Shown piece by piece: positions 1 through 8,065 of a stretch of DNA of 64,000 nt. The translations under genes were made by a program, and so were the position numbers. The DNA comes from Lachnoclostridium sp. UBA1308 (GTDB lineage: Bacteria > Bacillota > Clostridia > Lachnospirales > Lachnospiraceae). The notes beneath the pieces are model-generated. The model saw only the letters and a program-made list of their open reading frames with translations, did no database searches and was not told the origin of the DNA. Each line of letters starts with the position of its first letter. Position 1 is the stretch's first letter. The stretch is taken from NCBI GenBank assembly GCA_002307215.1, contig DBTU01000019.1, forward strand, positions 124,001 to 188,000. Reading direction: 5' to 3'.

Positions 1-1164
1 ATCTTCTTTACACATCGGGTTACCACCCTCCCGTAGCTGCATGACATGGGATTCCTCACAGAAGAATTCTCCCGGAGTAGCTCCGTGGTAGATATAAAGT
101 TGTCCCTCGACAACATGAAATTCCGGTGCCCAAAGAAGTCCTCCAATCCCTTCAAATGTAACAGAATCAAGGATCAGTGCTTCCTTTGCATTGACCAGGT
201 CAGGAATATTATCAGCTTCCCTAATATATAAGGAGTGATTACCATCGGCATCATTTGTTGCAATAAAATAGTACTTACCGTTCCATTTACCGATACAGGG
301 GTCCGCGCGGTTGGTGGCAACCGGGAATACATAATGCTCCTGATGAACTCTTCCTTTTACCTGATAGGTTCCGCTCTTACTCCAATCGATTCCTGCCATA
401 TCCCAATCGATCAGCTTCGTGTCGGTGGTTCCGTCATTGTAAACTGCGGTTGCCCGCACAGCCTTAAGCTCCGCTTCTGATGCGGCAGTGATACTTTCGG
501 GAACTTCGATTTTAATATTTGTCGGAACTGTAAGCTTACATACCAAGCGGTGTGCTAACTCCTTCGGTACGCTTATTACATTTCTTTGTACAATGCCCTC
601 AATGCCGGCATATACGGAATCTATTTCAAAAGCTTTTGCCTTTTCCGGAGCTGATGCACTGTTTAAGATAGTCATATCCTTCAAATAGTTCTTATAGAAG
701 TTACCCTTACCGTCGCTCCATTTGATTACATAGGCTTCCTTTTTCTTCTTATACTTACAGGTAACATCGTCAACATAAGCGTCGCCTCTTAAATCAATCA
801 ATCCGACTTCCTTATACTGCAGAAGATCCGAAGAGGTAAATAAGAGCACCTTTCCCTTACTTGAGGTATCTACTTCCCCATACGGTTCCGTACGAACAGC
901 TACGACTCCGTAAGTACCGTCTGATAGCTCGAAAATATAAGGATTTTTTAAGCTCTTCGCGTTCAGTGTCCCATCTTCGTTGTTAGTTGCCTTTGCAAAC
1001 AATACCCCGGAATTATGATTCAAATCCGTAAAATACTTGCCATCTTCACTGTAACCAAGATGCATACTATAGGCTAACTTTGGGGAATAAATCACTTCTT
1101 CCTGCGGTAATCTTGTGTAGCATAAGATATAGTTGGTTGTTTCTTGCAAATCTGTTTTCTTCAC
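1..1164 (-). CDS. GH43-like glycosidase with internal Ig-like domain (3' part beyond window)
   Basis: Reads open on the minus strand from a GTG at 1164 through the left edge; 388 codons are visible. GTG is preferred because GGAGGA lies 7 nt upstream; an in-frame ATG at 1179 would overlap that site and has none of its own. Residues about 10-195 look like a first five-bladed propeller (YSPKLAYSMHLGYSEDG, SLKNPYIFEL). Residues about 212-275 resemble a bacterial Ig-like (Big_4) domain (AVYNDGTTDTKLIDWD). A typical GH43 start then follows: NRADPCI near 287 (Asp in the general-base position), YYFIATND, and WAPEFH near 346. The family removes arabinose or xylose side chains from hemicellulose. The C-terminal catalytic part is outside the window, so specificity is unknown. 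No secretion signal is visible. The next gene upstream is a second GH43 in the same direction. Confidence 0.85.
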   Translation of the reverse strand, partial: MKKTDLQETTNYILCYTRLPQEEVIYSPKLAYSMHLGYSEDGKYFTDLNHNSGVLFAKATNNEDGTLNAKSLKNPYIFELSDGTYGVVAVRTEPYGEVDTSSKGKVLLFTSSDLLQYKEVGLIDLRGDAYVDDVTCKYKKKKEAYVIKWSDGKGNFYKNYLKDMTILNSASAPEKAKAFEIDSVYAGIEGIVQRNVISVPKELAHRLVCKLTVPTNIKIEVPESITAASEAELKAVRATAVYNDGTTDTKLIDWDMAGIDWSKSGTYQVKGRVHQEHYVFPVATNRADPCIGKWNGKYYFIATNDADGNHSLYIREADNIPDLVNAKEALILDSVTFEGIGGLLWAPEFHVVEGQLYIYHGATPGEFFCEESHVMQLREGGNPMCKED

Positions 1165-1274
1165 GAATTTTTCCTCCATATAATGTAATTACTCTATTAT
1201 TTTGTTCCAAGTATGTGCGCTTACTTCACCATTCCCATAATATAACATCAACATATACTTCATCTGTTAATCTG

Positions 1275-2606
1275 TCATAGCTCAAAGCTCCAATAATCTA
1301 CCTTGAAGAGATCTCCCTCTCCCTTGCCTTTAAATAAAAAGTATAGATTATGAACGCCGGTCGCACCAGTGACATTGGTTGTAGCAGTCTTCCATTGTTC
1401 CCACGCACCGGTACAGGGTACTTCAAGAGCCCCAATCATCGCACCTTCAGGGCTGTCAAGATGAAGTTCTATCGTTCCGCCACAGAGAGCACTCGCAACG
1501 CTTGCATGAAAAGTTGCAGCTCCGATATCTCCAAAATCTACATTGCATACCTTGATATAGTCACCATCATCAATACTGCATACATTCCTTCCGCCCTGAC
1601 TGCAGGGTTCTGTCTTGATGCCGTATTCCCAAGCAATCGTTTCCGCTTCGTTTCTGATATAAGGATTTAGATAACCTACCGGGGTAACACCTTCTGTTGT
1701 CATATTTAAGGTAGGAAATGTTCCATCCTCATTATACTTAAATTCTTCAATACAGACAGAGCGTGTAAATCCTCCTCCATCCGGTAATGCGCCGTTATGA
1801 TAGAAAAAGTAGGAATTTCCCTTATAATCTGCGATTCCCGGATGGTTTGTAAAGCTTCCTCCTTGTGTCGGCATGATAACGCCGCGAAAGGTCCAAGGTC
1901 CTGTCGGTCCTGTACTGGTGGAATATGCAATATTTTCGGGGATTCCGCTGGCAGCAAATATCATATAGTAAAGTCCGTTACGTTTATAAAACCAAGGCCC
2001 TTCTTCATATAACGTCGACCTGTCCGGATTGCCGGTACGTTTTCCAAAGCTCTCTTCCGTCAGTGGCACTTGTACGATCCCTACCGTCTTATCATAAGAA
2101 ATCATATCTTCCTTCAGCTTCACATACCAAAGAAATGGATTTCCCCAGTATAGATAAGCTTGCCCGTCATCATCAATGAATACTGTGGGATCAATATCTC
2201 CCATGCCCGTCTCAACCAAGGGTTGACCGAGCGCATCCTTGAACGGACCTGTCGGACTATCAGATACCGCGACACCGACTGCCATGTTACCACCCTTTTT
2301 ATTCATGGGCACATAGAAGTAAAACAAACCGTTCCGTTCGATACACTGTCCGGCCCATGCATCTCCTCTGGACCATTCAAATTCCTTGTAAGATAATGGA
2401 GAGCCATGATCCGTCCAATTGACCATATCTGTGGAGGAAAAGCATCTCCAATCATTCATCGTAAACCAGGTCGAAGCATCTTCATCATGTCCTGTGTACA
2501 GATATAGCGTACTATTATAAACCATCGGAGCAGGGTCAGAAGTATAAACCGTCTGTATAACAGGATTTTTTTTATTTAAATTGTTTTTCATATCTGTTGT
2601 CATCAT
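1275..2606 (-). CDS. GH43 glycosidase with C-terminal CBM6 (arabinoxylan arabinofuranohydrolase-like)
   Basis: Family 43 enzymes hydrolyse arabinofuranosyl or xylosyl linkages with inversion. Visible features are the base Asp in YTSDPAPM, the pKa-modulating Asp in GDIDPTVFIDDDG, and the acid Glu in LYEEGPWFY, followed by an N-P-G-I-A-D-Y-type blade. Residues about 310-443 form a beta-sandwich resembling CBM6 (IRNEAETIAWEYG at its start, VDYWSFEL at its end), a xylan- or arabinan-binding module. The reading frame extends upstream to 2654, but the ATG pair near 2606 is the likelier start; GGAGG lies 14 nt upstream, which is long, so the start is uncertain. No signal peptide, so probably cytoplasmic. 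It shares direction with the preceding GH43 (110-bp gap) and is divergent from the AraC regulator at 2886, its probable regulator. Confidence 0.9.
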   Translation of the reverse strand: MMTTDMKNNLNKKNPVIQTVYTSDPAPMVYNSTLYLYTGHDEDASTWFTMNDWRCFSSTDMVNWTDHGSPLSYKEFEWSRGDAWAGQCIERNGLFYFYVPMNKKGGNMAVGVAVSDSPTGPFKDALGQPLVETGMGDIDPTVFIDDDGQAYLYWGNPFLWYVKLKEDMISYDKTVGIVQVPLTEESFGKRTGNPDRSTLYEEGPWFYKRNGLYYMIFAASGIPENIAYSTSTGPTGPWTFRGVIMPTQGGSFTNHPGIADYKGNSYFFYHNGALPDGGGFTRSVCIEEFKYNEDGTFPTLNMTTEGVTPVGYLNPYIRNEAETIAWEYGIKTEPCSQGGRNVCSIDDGDYIKVCNVDFGDIGAATFHASVASALCGGTIELHLDSPEGAMIGALEVPCTGAWEQWKTATTNVTGATGVHNLYFLFKGKGEGDLFKVDYWSFEL

Positions 2607-2817
2607 ATCGCTTTGCCAAACCTCCACAATTATCCTCGTACATAATGTACGCATATTTTCACATTATAGAGCAAATTATAAAATATTGTTCAAATACAGA
2701 CAATGATAAATACTAATGCAATATTGACCTATCCTAAGATATACAATGTCATATGATGGCTGAATTAATAAAATTCTTATTTTCTGATATCGCAAATAAT
2801 ATTAAGCAAAGTAACTA

Positions 2818-2846
2818 TTGACGCATTATTAACAATAATATATACT
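2818..2846 (+). promoter_or_regulatory. Sigma-A-type promoter for the AraC regulator
   Basis: TTGACG at 2818-2823 and TATACT at 2841-2846 are separated by exactly 17 bp, 40 nt before the regulator's start codon. It lies in the divergent gap between the GH43 gene and the regulator. Confidence 0.7.
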
Positions 2847-2885
2847 ACTACATAATTGATTTATTCTAATATCAGGAGGACTATT

Positions 2886-3671
2886 ATGCCAAACATAAGA
2901 TTCATCGGATGCGATGCTACACATCCGGATAATTTTGTCTTTGATATACCGGAAGGACATGACTGCTGGCTTCTTCTGCTCACTCAGACTCCGGCACAGT
3001 TCTGGGTAAATGGCGAAATAAAGGAATATCCAGCTCACTGTGCAGTGCTTTATTATCCGAATCAGAAAATATACTATGGAGCCTGTGCCGATCAGTATAT
3101 TAATGACTGGATTCGATTCTCCTCAACCGAATCCTATATTACAATAACGACCCTTCCTCATGGCGTTCCGTTTTCTTTGGATGATCCGGAATATTGTCAT
3201 AAACTGGTTCAGTTAATTACCACCGAACATTTTTTAAATAAAGATTATAAAGAATCCTCCATGGATCATCTCTTTCGGATCTTGTTTAATAAACTACTGG
3301 AATCTTACCGAAATAACTGCATTTCACCGCAATATTACAAGCTTTTGGATCTGCGTGTGAAAATACACAGTGACCCCGGTAGTCATTGGACGGTATCCGG
3401 AATGGCTAATTATCTCCATCTCAGTTCCGGTTATCTGCAGGCCATCTATAAGGATATCTTCGGTATCTCCTGCATGGATGACGTAATTAACAGCCGAATT
3501 TGCATCGCTAAAGAGTACCTCCTGCATGGTACCCTTTCCATCGCGGAGGTTTCAAGCCTCTGTGGATATAATAACGTGGAACACTTTTGTCGGCAGTTTA
3601 AACAAATGACCGGATATACTCCCGGCACATTTCGAGAGAAAGCTGTTCCTTCCTCTATGTTACAATTGTAG
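2886..3671 (+). CDS. AraC-family transcriptional regulator
   Basis: A 261-residue regulator with an N-terminal cupin-like sugar-sensing half (about 1-140) and a C-terminal double helix-turn-helix (about 160-255). The conserved second HTH is visible as SIAEVSSLCGYNNVEHFCRQ followed by FKQMTGYTPGTFR. The start is the ATG at 2886, preceded by AGGAGG; upstream in-frame codons lack a ribosome site. It is divergent from the two GH43 genes, the usual arrangement for a local activator of arabinose or xylose side-chain enzymes. The ligand cannot be read from sequence. Confidence 0.9.
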   Translation: MPNIRFIGCDATHPDNFVFDIPEGHDCWLLLLTQTPAQFWVNGEIKEYPAHCAVLYYPNQKIYYGACADQYINDWIRFSSTESYITITTLPHGVPFSLDDPEYCHKLVQLITTEHFLNKDYKESSMDHLFRILFNKLLESYRNNCISPQYYKLLDLRVKIHSDPGSHWTVSGMANYLHLSSGYLQAIYKDIFGISCMDDVINSRICIAKEYLLHGTLSIAEVSSLCGYNNVEHFCRQFKQMTGYTPGTFREKAVPSSMLQL

Positions 3672-3799
3672 GACCCACATATTATGAATCATTGATATTT
3701 GCGCAAAGCATTCATTTCTTGGACTCTGATTCCTGTATCGAAGGCTACAAAACAGATAAAATATCTATTACATTTATACTCAATATAAGAAGCATTATT

Positions 3800-4891
3800 T
3801 TATATGCCAAGTGCACTTAGGATCGTCTGGGCATAGATTCGAACAGAGAAATCATTTGGATGGTTGATGCAGTTGCCGGTAATATCAAGATATTGCTTTC
3901 CATAGCGCTCCAATTCATAAAACACAGAATTGACAGGCGCCACTGCTACTCCGCTCATCGATTTCTGCAAATGAAACAGTACTTCCTCATGCTTTGCAAG
4001 TTTATTGTTAATAAAGCCTCGTATTTCAGGATTTGGTATCATAGGAGAAACCAGCAAAAACTCACATTCCGGATTCTGTCTACGAATTGTTGTTATGATT
4101 CCTACAATTTCCTGCTCGTACTTCTCCGATTCATCCTGCAAATTGTTCATTCCAAAAGCTAAAATTACCAAATCGGGATGAGAAGGATTTACAAGTTCCG
4201 CAGCATTGGTATTCCCCCAGGATGAGGAGGAACCACCTGCTCCCAGGTTAATTTTCGTAATATCATCATATCCATAATGTTCCTTCACAGCAGTGGTAAC
4301 TAAAGTTACCCAGGTAGGTATATAAGGTGGTCGGTGGCAATAATTATGAAATTTCTTCAGCGTATTCACATCAATAACAATTTCATCGCAGCCACTGGCT
4401 TCCCAACCGGCTGTAATACTGTCGCCATAGAAGACAAAGTTAACATGCTCCTTCTTCGTAAACATGTTCCTCGTGCGAGGCAATAAAGCTGCCATATTTT
4501 CCGGAATATAACCCTTCCACCTCTCTTGATGCTGATAACTTACCAACACTTGATATTGATATATCTCAGGAAATATTTTCGCATAGTATTCTCCACCCCT
4601 AATCCGTAGCCATTTTGTATTCTCCTCTCCGGTATAAGGAATCCAATAAGTTGATCTGGGCAAAACCGGTATATTACTCTTATCTGTTCGAAGAATTTTG
4701 TTACCGCATACCGCATAGTCCTTACCCTCCTCATAGATGTAACTGCCGTCAGAGGATACTATTTTCAGGATTTTACTGGGGGCATATAATAAATTGCCGC
4801 CAATTATATTATTATTTTCTACTTGTAAATAACAGATCGGTTCCTCAAAAACCGTATCACTTTCCCATACTTTCTGAAGCCATTGTGTCAT
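3800..4891 (-). CDS. SGNH/GDSL-family esterase
   Basis: A 363-residue protein. An N-terminal beta-rich domain (about 1-140) precedes an SGNH hydrolase domain. The four blocks are visible: nucleophile Ser in FVFYGDSITAGWE, Gly in LGAGGSSSSWGN, Asn in AFGMNNL, and a C-terminal INHPNDFSVRIYAQ with the catalytic His. Such proteins are carbohydrate deacetylases; the neighbours suggest acetyl removal from xylan or pectin oligosaccharides, but that is inference. No signal peptide is evident. AAGGAGAT sits correctly before the ATG at 4891. The MATE gene ends 22 bp upstream in the same direction, so the two may be cotranscribed. Confidence 0.85.
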   Translation of the reverse strand: MTQWLQKVWESDTVFEEPICYLQVENNNIIGGNLLYAPSKILKIVSSDGSYIYEEGKDYAVCGNKILRTDKSNIPVLPRSTYWIPYTGEENTKWLRIRGGEYYAKIFPEIYQYQVLVSYQHQERWKGYIPENMAALLPRTRNMFTKKEHVNFVFYGDSITAGWEASGCDEIVIDVNTLKKFHNYCHRPPYIPTWVTLVTTAVKEHYGYDDITKINLGAGGSSSSWGNTNAAELVNPSHPDLVILAFGMNNLQDESEKYEQEIVGIITTIRRQNPECEFLLVSPMIPNPEIRGFINNKLAKHEEVLFHLQKSMSGVAVAPVNSVFYELERYGKQYLDITGNCINHPNDFSVRIYAQTILSALGI

Positions 4892-4913
4892 ATTGATTAT
4901 CTCCTTATTCGTT

Positions 4914-6272
4914 TTATAATTCTTCTTTTATGTGTATCGTCCGCATCTTCCACCTTCCCGATAATAAGAACCACAGATTTAACAGTACCGCACTTAAAGT
5001 CGCCGCAGGCACCGCAAGGCCCACTCCAAAAATCCCCATTCCCATGATATTACTTAAAAAGTATGCCATTGGCATTCTTACGACAATTCCCGCCATGATA
5101 TTCGTGAATAATGAAAAAGTGGAATGTCCCGCGCCAATAAACAGACCGTTCAAACTAAAGTAAAATGGTACCAGTAAATAATCTATACAAAAGGCCCTAA
5201 GATAAATCACTCCAACATGTATTAGTTCTTTATCTCTAGTAAATATCCCAAGAATTTGTTCTGGAAACAATACAGTAAAAATGCAAATTGTATAGGATAT
5301 TATAATGGATATGATCAATCCAGCTAAACATGTTTTCTTTGCCCGTTCTTCATTACCGGCGCCAAGATTCTGAGCACACATAGTAGAAATTGCAGCATTC
5401 ATTGCAATCATCGGTAAAACAGCAAAACCATTGTATTTTCCAACTGCACCAATTGCTGCAGACGCCGTTACTCCATAGGAATTGACCAGTGCCATAATGA
5501 ACAAGAAAGATATATTAGCAATCACATTCTGTATGGAAATCGGGACCCCCAATTTAAGTATTGCTCTTAGCTGAATCAGATCAATACCAAAGGAATGAAA
5601 ATTAAAATTAAATACAAACTTCTTTCTTACAAGATAAATAACACATAAAAGCATACTGAAGGCCTGTGATGTAACAGTTGCAATCCCGGCACCTATCGCG
5701 CCCATATGGAATACGCCGACTAAGAGCAAATCAAGTGCTACATTGGTAAAGCATGAAATCGCAATAAACCTCAATGGGTTCTTGCTGTCACCCATACCAC
5801 GCATGATAGCACTTAACGCATTATACCCGAAGATAAAAACGGTTCCAAGTGCTGTAATGTTCAAAAAATTACTGGCGTCTTGAAAGGATTCCTCCGGAGT
5901 CTTGATTAACGTCAGTATTTCTGTATGAAAGGTCAGCATTAACACAGACATAATAATGGCCAAGATAAGTAACGAGGTCAATAACGTTCCGATAATTTTC
6001 TGGAGTTGTTTCAGCTTAGAAGCTCCGACTGATTGAGCAATAAGTACTGTCGCTCCTGTATTAATTCCGACTGCAATGTTTGTCATTAGTAATGTTACCT
6101 GCCCGCCGATACTTACCCCTGACATACTTACCGGTCCGCTAAACTGCCCCACAACTATCATATCTGCGACGTTGTAAAAGGACTGAATTAAATTTGACAA
6201 TATAAATGGAAGTGCGAAGAGTATCAGTTGTTTCACAACATTTCCCTGTGATAAATTATTTTGTTTGTACAT
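4914..6272 (-). CDS. MATE-family multidrug/cation antiporter
   Basis: A 452-residue integral membrane protein with twelve hydrophobic segments in two similar halves. The MATE start is recognisable (LILFALPFILSNLIQSFYNV, then ADMIVVGQ), as is the interhalf ALSAIMRGMGDSKNP motif. Members export drugs or metabolites using a Na+ or H+ gradient. It lies upstream of and close to the SGNH esterase gene and divergent from the GH51-GH3 operon. Its substrate is not predictable, and nothing in the context ties it to glycan use. Confidence 0.93.
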   Translation of the reverse strand: MYKQNNLSQGNVVKQLILFALPFILSNLIQSFYNVADMIVVGQFSGPVSMSGVSIGGQVTLLMTNIAVGINTGATVLIAQSVGASKLKQLQKIIGTLLTSLLILAIIMSVLMLTFHTEILTLIKTPEESFQDASNFLNITALGTVFIFGYNALSAIMRGMGDSKNPLRFIAISCFTNVALDLLLVGVFHMGAIGAGIATVTSQAFSMLLCVIYLVRKKFVFNFNFHSFGIDLIQLRAILKLGVPISIQNVIANISFLFIMALVNSYGVTASAAIGAVGKYNGFAVLPMIAMNAAISTMCAQNLGAGNEERAKKTCLAGLIISIIISYTICIFTVLFPEQILGIFTRDKELIHVGVIYLRAFCIDYLLVPFYFSLNGLFIGAGHSTFSLFTNIMAGIVVRMPMAYFLSNIMGMGIFGVGLAVPAATLSAVLLNLWFLLSGRWKMRTIHIKEEL

Positions 6273-6427
6273 GAAGTCATCCCTTATCTTTCAGTTATTT
6301 TTTATGCCAATTATTTTATCATATTTCTAGTCGTTTTGTATTCGTTTCTTTCCTCCACTTTGCAGACTGACCCATGCATCAGTATAAACTCCACTCGTAG
6401 TTATCAATCATCATATCTCAATTTTTA

Positions 6428-6467
6428 ATAATAATCTACATCAAAATAACTTATAATAATCTACATC
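6428..6467 (+). promoter_or_regulatory. Pair of 15-bp direct repeats, possible AraC-type operator
   Basis: The sequence ATAATAATCTACATC occurs at 6428-6442 and again identically at 6453-6467, 25 bp start to start. The second copy ends 20 bp before the -35 box of the GH51 promoter. Tandem direct half-sites just upstream of -35 are characteristic of AraC-family activator binding. The bound protein is unknown. Confidence 0.5.
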
Positions 6468-6486
6468 CTAATTACCGATAATTCCA

Positions 6487-6515
6487 TTGTAAAGGTAAAT
6501 TCAGAATGCTATAAT
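6487..6515 (+). promoter_or_regulatory. Sigma-A-type promoter of the GH51-GH3 operon
   Basis: TTGTAA at 6487-6492 and a perfect TATAAT at 6510-6515 with a 17-bp spacer, about 54 nt before the GH51 start codon. Confidence 0.75.
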
Positions 6516-6568
6516 TATCAGATTCATAAATTCTGTATGGAAACCAAGAAGAAGGTAGGCGTTAAATT

Positions 6569-8047
6569 ATGGTTAAAATGAAAGTGCATTCAGAGAAAAA
6601 GAATGGAATAATTGACAAGAATATTTATGGTCACTTTGCCGAGCATCTGGGAAGATGTATCTATGAAGGAATCTGGGTGGGGAAGGATTCTCCCATTCCG
6701 AATATCAACGGCATGCGAATCGATGTCATAGAGGCATTAAAAGCAATGAAGATTCCGGTACTTCGGTGGCCGGGCGGTTGTTTTGCGGATAATTACCACT
6801 GGATGGATGGTATCGGACCTTATGAAAATCGTGTCAAAATGATTAATACGCACTGGGGTGGCGTAACTGAGAATAATCATTTTGGTACCCATGAATTTAT
6901 GGAATTTTGTGAGCTCATTGGCACCGAGCCTTATATTAGCGGTAATCTGGGCAGCGGTACTGTAAGAGAAATGCAGCAGTGGGTTGAATACATCACCTCT
7001 GATAACATTTCACCTATGACCGATTTAAGAAAAGCGAATGGCAGGGAAAAGCCTTGGAAATTAAAGTATTTTGCAGTCGGTAATGAAAATTGGGGCTGCG
7101 GTGGCGGAATGCGACCGGAATATTATGCAGATGAATATCGCAGATATGCGACCTATTTAAGGAACTTTGGCGATAACAAATTATATAAAGTGGCCTGCGG
7201 TGCTAATACAGCGGATTATGAATGGACTGAAGTTCTAATGAAAAATGCAGCTAAAAACATGGATGGTTTGAGCCTTCATTTTTACACCATGCCTTTGGAT
7301 TGGAGTTTACCGAAAGGCCCCTCTGTAGGCTTTGAAGAAAAAGAGTGGTTCGATATCTTGAAATTGACACTATTTATGGAAGAGCTGCTGACAAAACACA
7401 TTGAAATCATGGACAAGTACGACGAGCAGAAACGCGTAGGACTTATCGTGGATGAATGGGGTACCTGGTATGATGCCGAGCCCGGAATGAATCCCGGTTT
7501 CCTCTATCAGCAGAATACCTTGCGTGATGCACTGGTAGCCGGTATTAATTTAAATCTATTCAACAATCATTGTGACAGAGTCCGGATGGCTAATATAGCA
7601 CAGACGATTAATGTATTGCAGTCTGTTATTTTGACAGAAGGCGAGAAGATGATCTTAACTCCAACCTATCATGTGTTTAAAATGTTTTCCGTTCATCAGG
7701 ATGCCGAGCTACTGGAAACTGAGATGGAGAATACAGCGTATTGCTTCGGTGAAGATAAAATTATGCAGCTTAGCGTTTCCTCCTCGATAGATTCAGAGGG
7801 TAAGATTCATATCTCTTTATGCAATCTTGATCCTAATCATGAGGTCCAGATTAGCTGCGAACTGGCCGGAGAGAATAAAAACAAGGTATCCGGTAGAATA
7901 TTAACGGCTGATCAAATGGATGCAAGAAACACCTTTGAAGACCAAGAAGCTATCAAGGACACATCCTATGAAAAAGCAACAATCGTAAATAATCAAATTC
8001 AGGCATGTATTCCACCGAAATCTATTGTTGTTCTTGAAATCGCATGA
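6569..8047 (+). CDS. abfA: GH51 alpha-L-arabinofuranosidase
   Basis: A 492-residue intracellular-type GH51 enzyme, normal length for the family, releasing terminal arabinofuranose from arabino-oligosaccharides with retention. The (beta/alpha)8 barrel carries RWPGGCFADNYHW near 66, the acid/base Glu in VGNENWGCGG (about 173) and the nucleophile Glu in LIVDEWGTWYD (about 296). A C-terminal beta domain follows residue 380. No signal peptide. GAAGGT lies upstream of the ATG. It is followed after 18 bp by the GH3 gene, forming an operon that would cleave imported oligosaccharides. Confidence 0.95.
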   Translation: MVKMKVHSEKKNGIIDKNIYGHFAEHLGRCIYEGIWVGKDSPIPNINGMRIDVIEALKAMKIPVLRWPGGCFADNYHWMDGIGPYENRVKMINTHWGGVTENNHFGTHEFMEFCELIGTEPYISGNLGSGTVREMQQWVEYITSDNISPMTDLRKANGREKPWKLKYFAVGNENWGCGGGMRPEYYADEYRRYATYLRNFGDNKLYKVACGANTADYEWTEVLMKNAAKNMDGLSLHFYTMPLDWSLPKGPSVGFEEKEWFDILKLTLFMEELLTKHIEIMDKYDEQKRVGLIVDEWGTWYDAEPGMNPGFLYQQNTLRDALVAGINLNLFNNHCDRVRMANIAQTINVLQSVILTEGEKMILTPTYHVFKMFSVHQDAELLETEMENTAYCFGEDKIMQLSVSSSIDSEGKIHISLCNLDPNHEVQISCELAGENKNKVSGRILTADQMDARNTFEDQEAIKDTSYEKATIVNNQIQACIPPKSIVVLEIA

Positions 8048-8065
8048 TGACTTGGAGGATACAAT

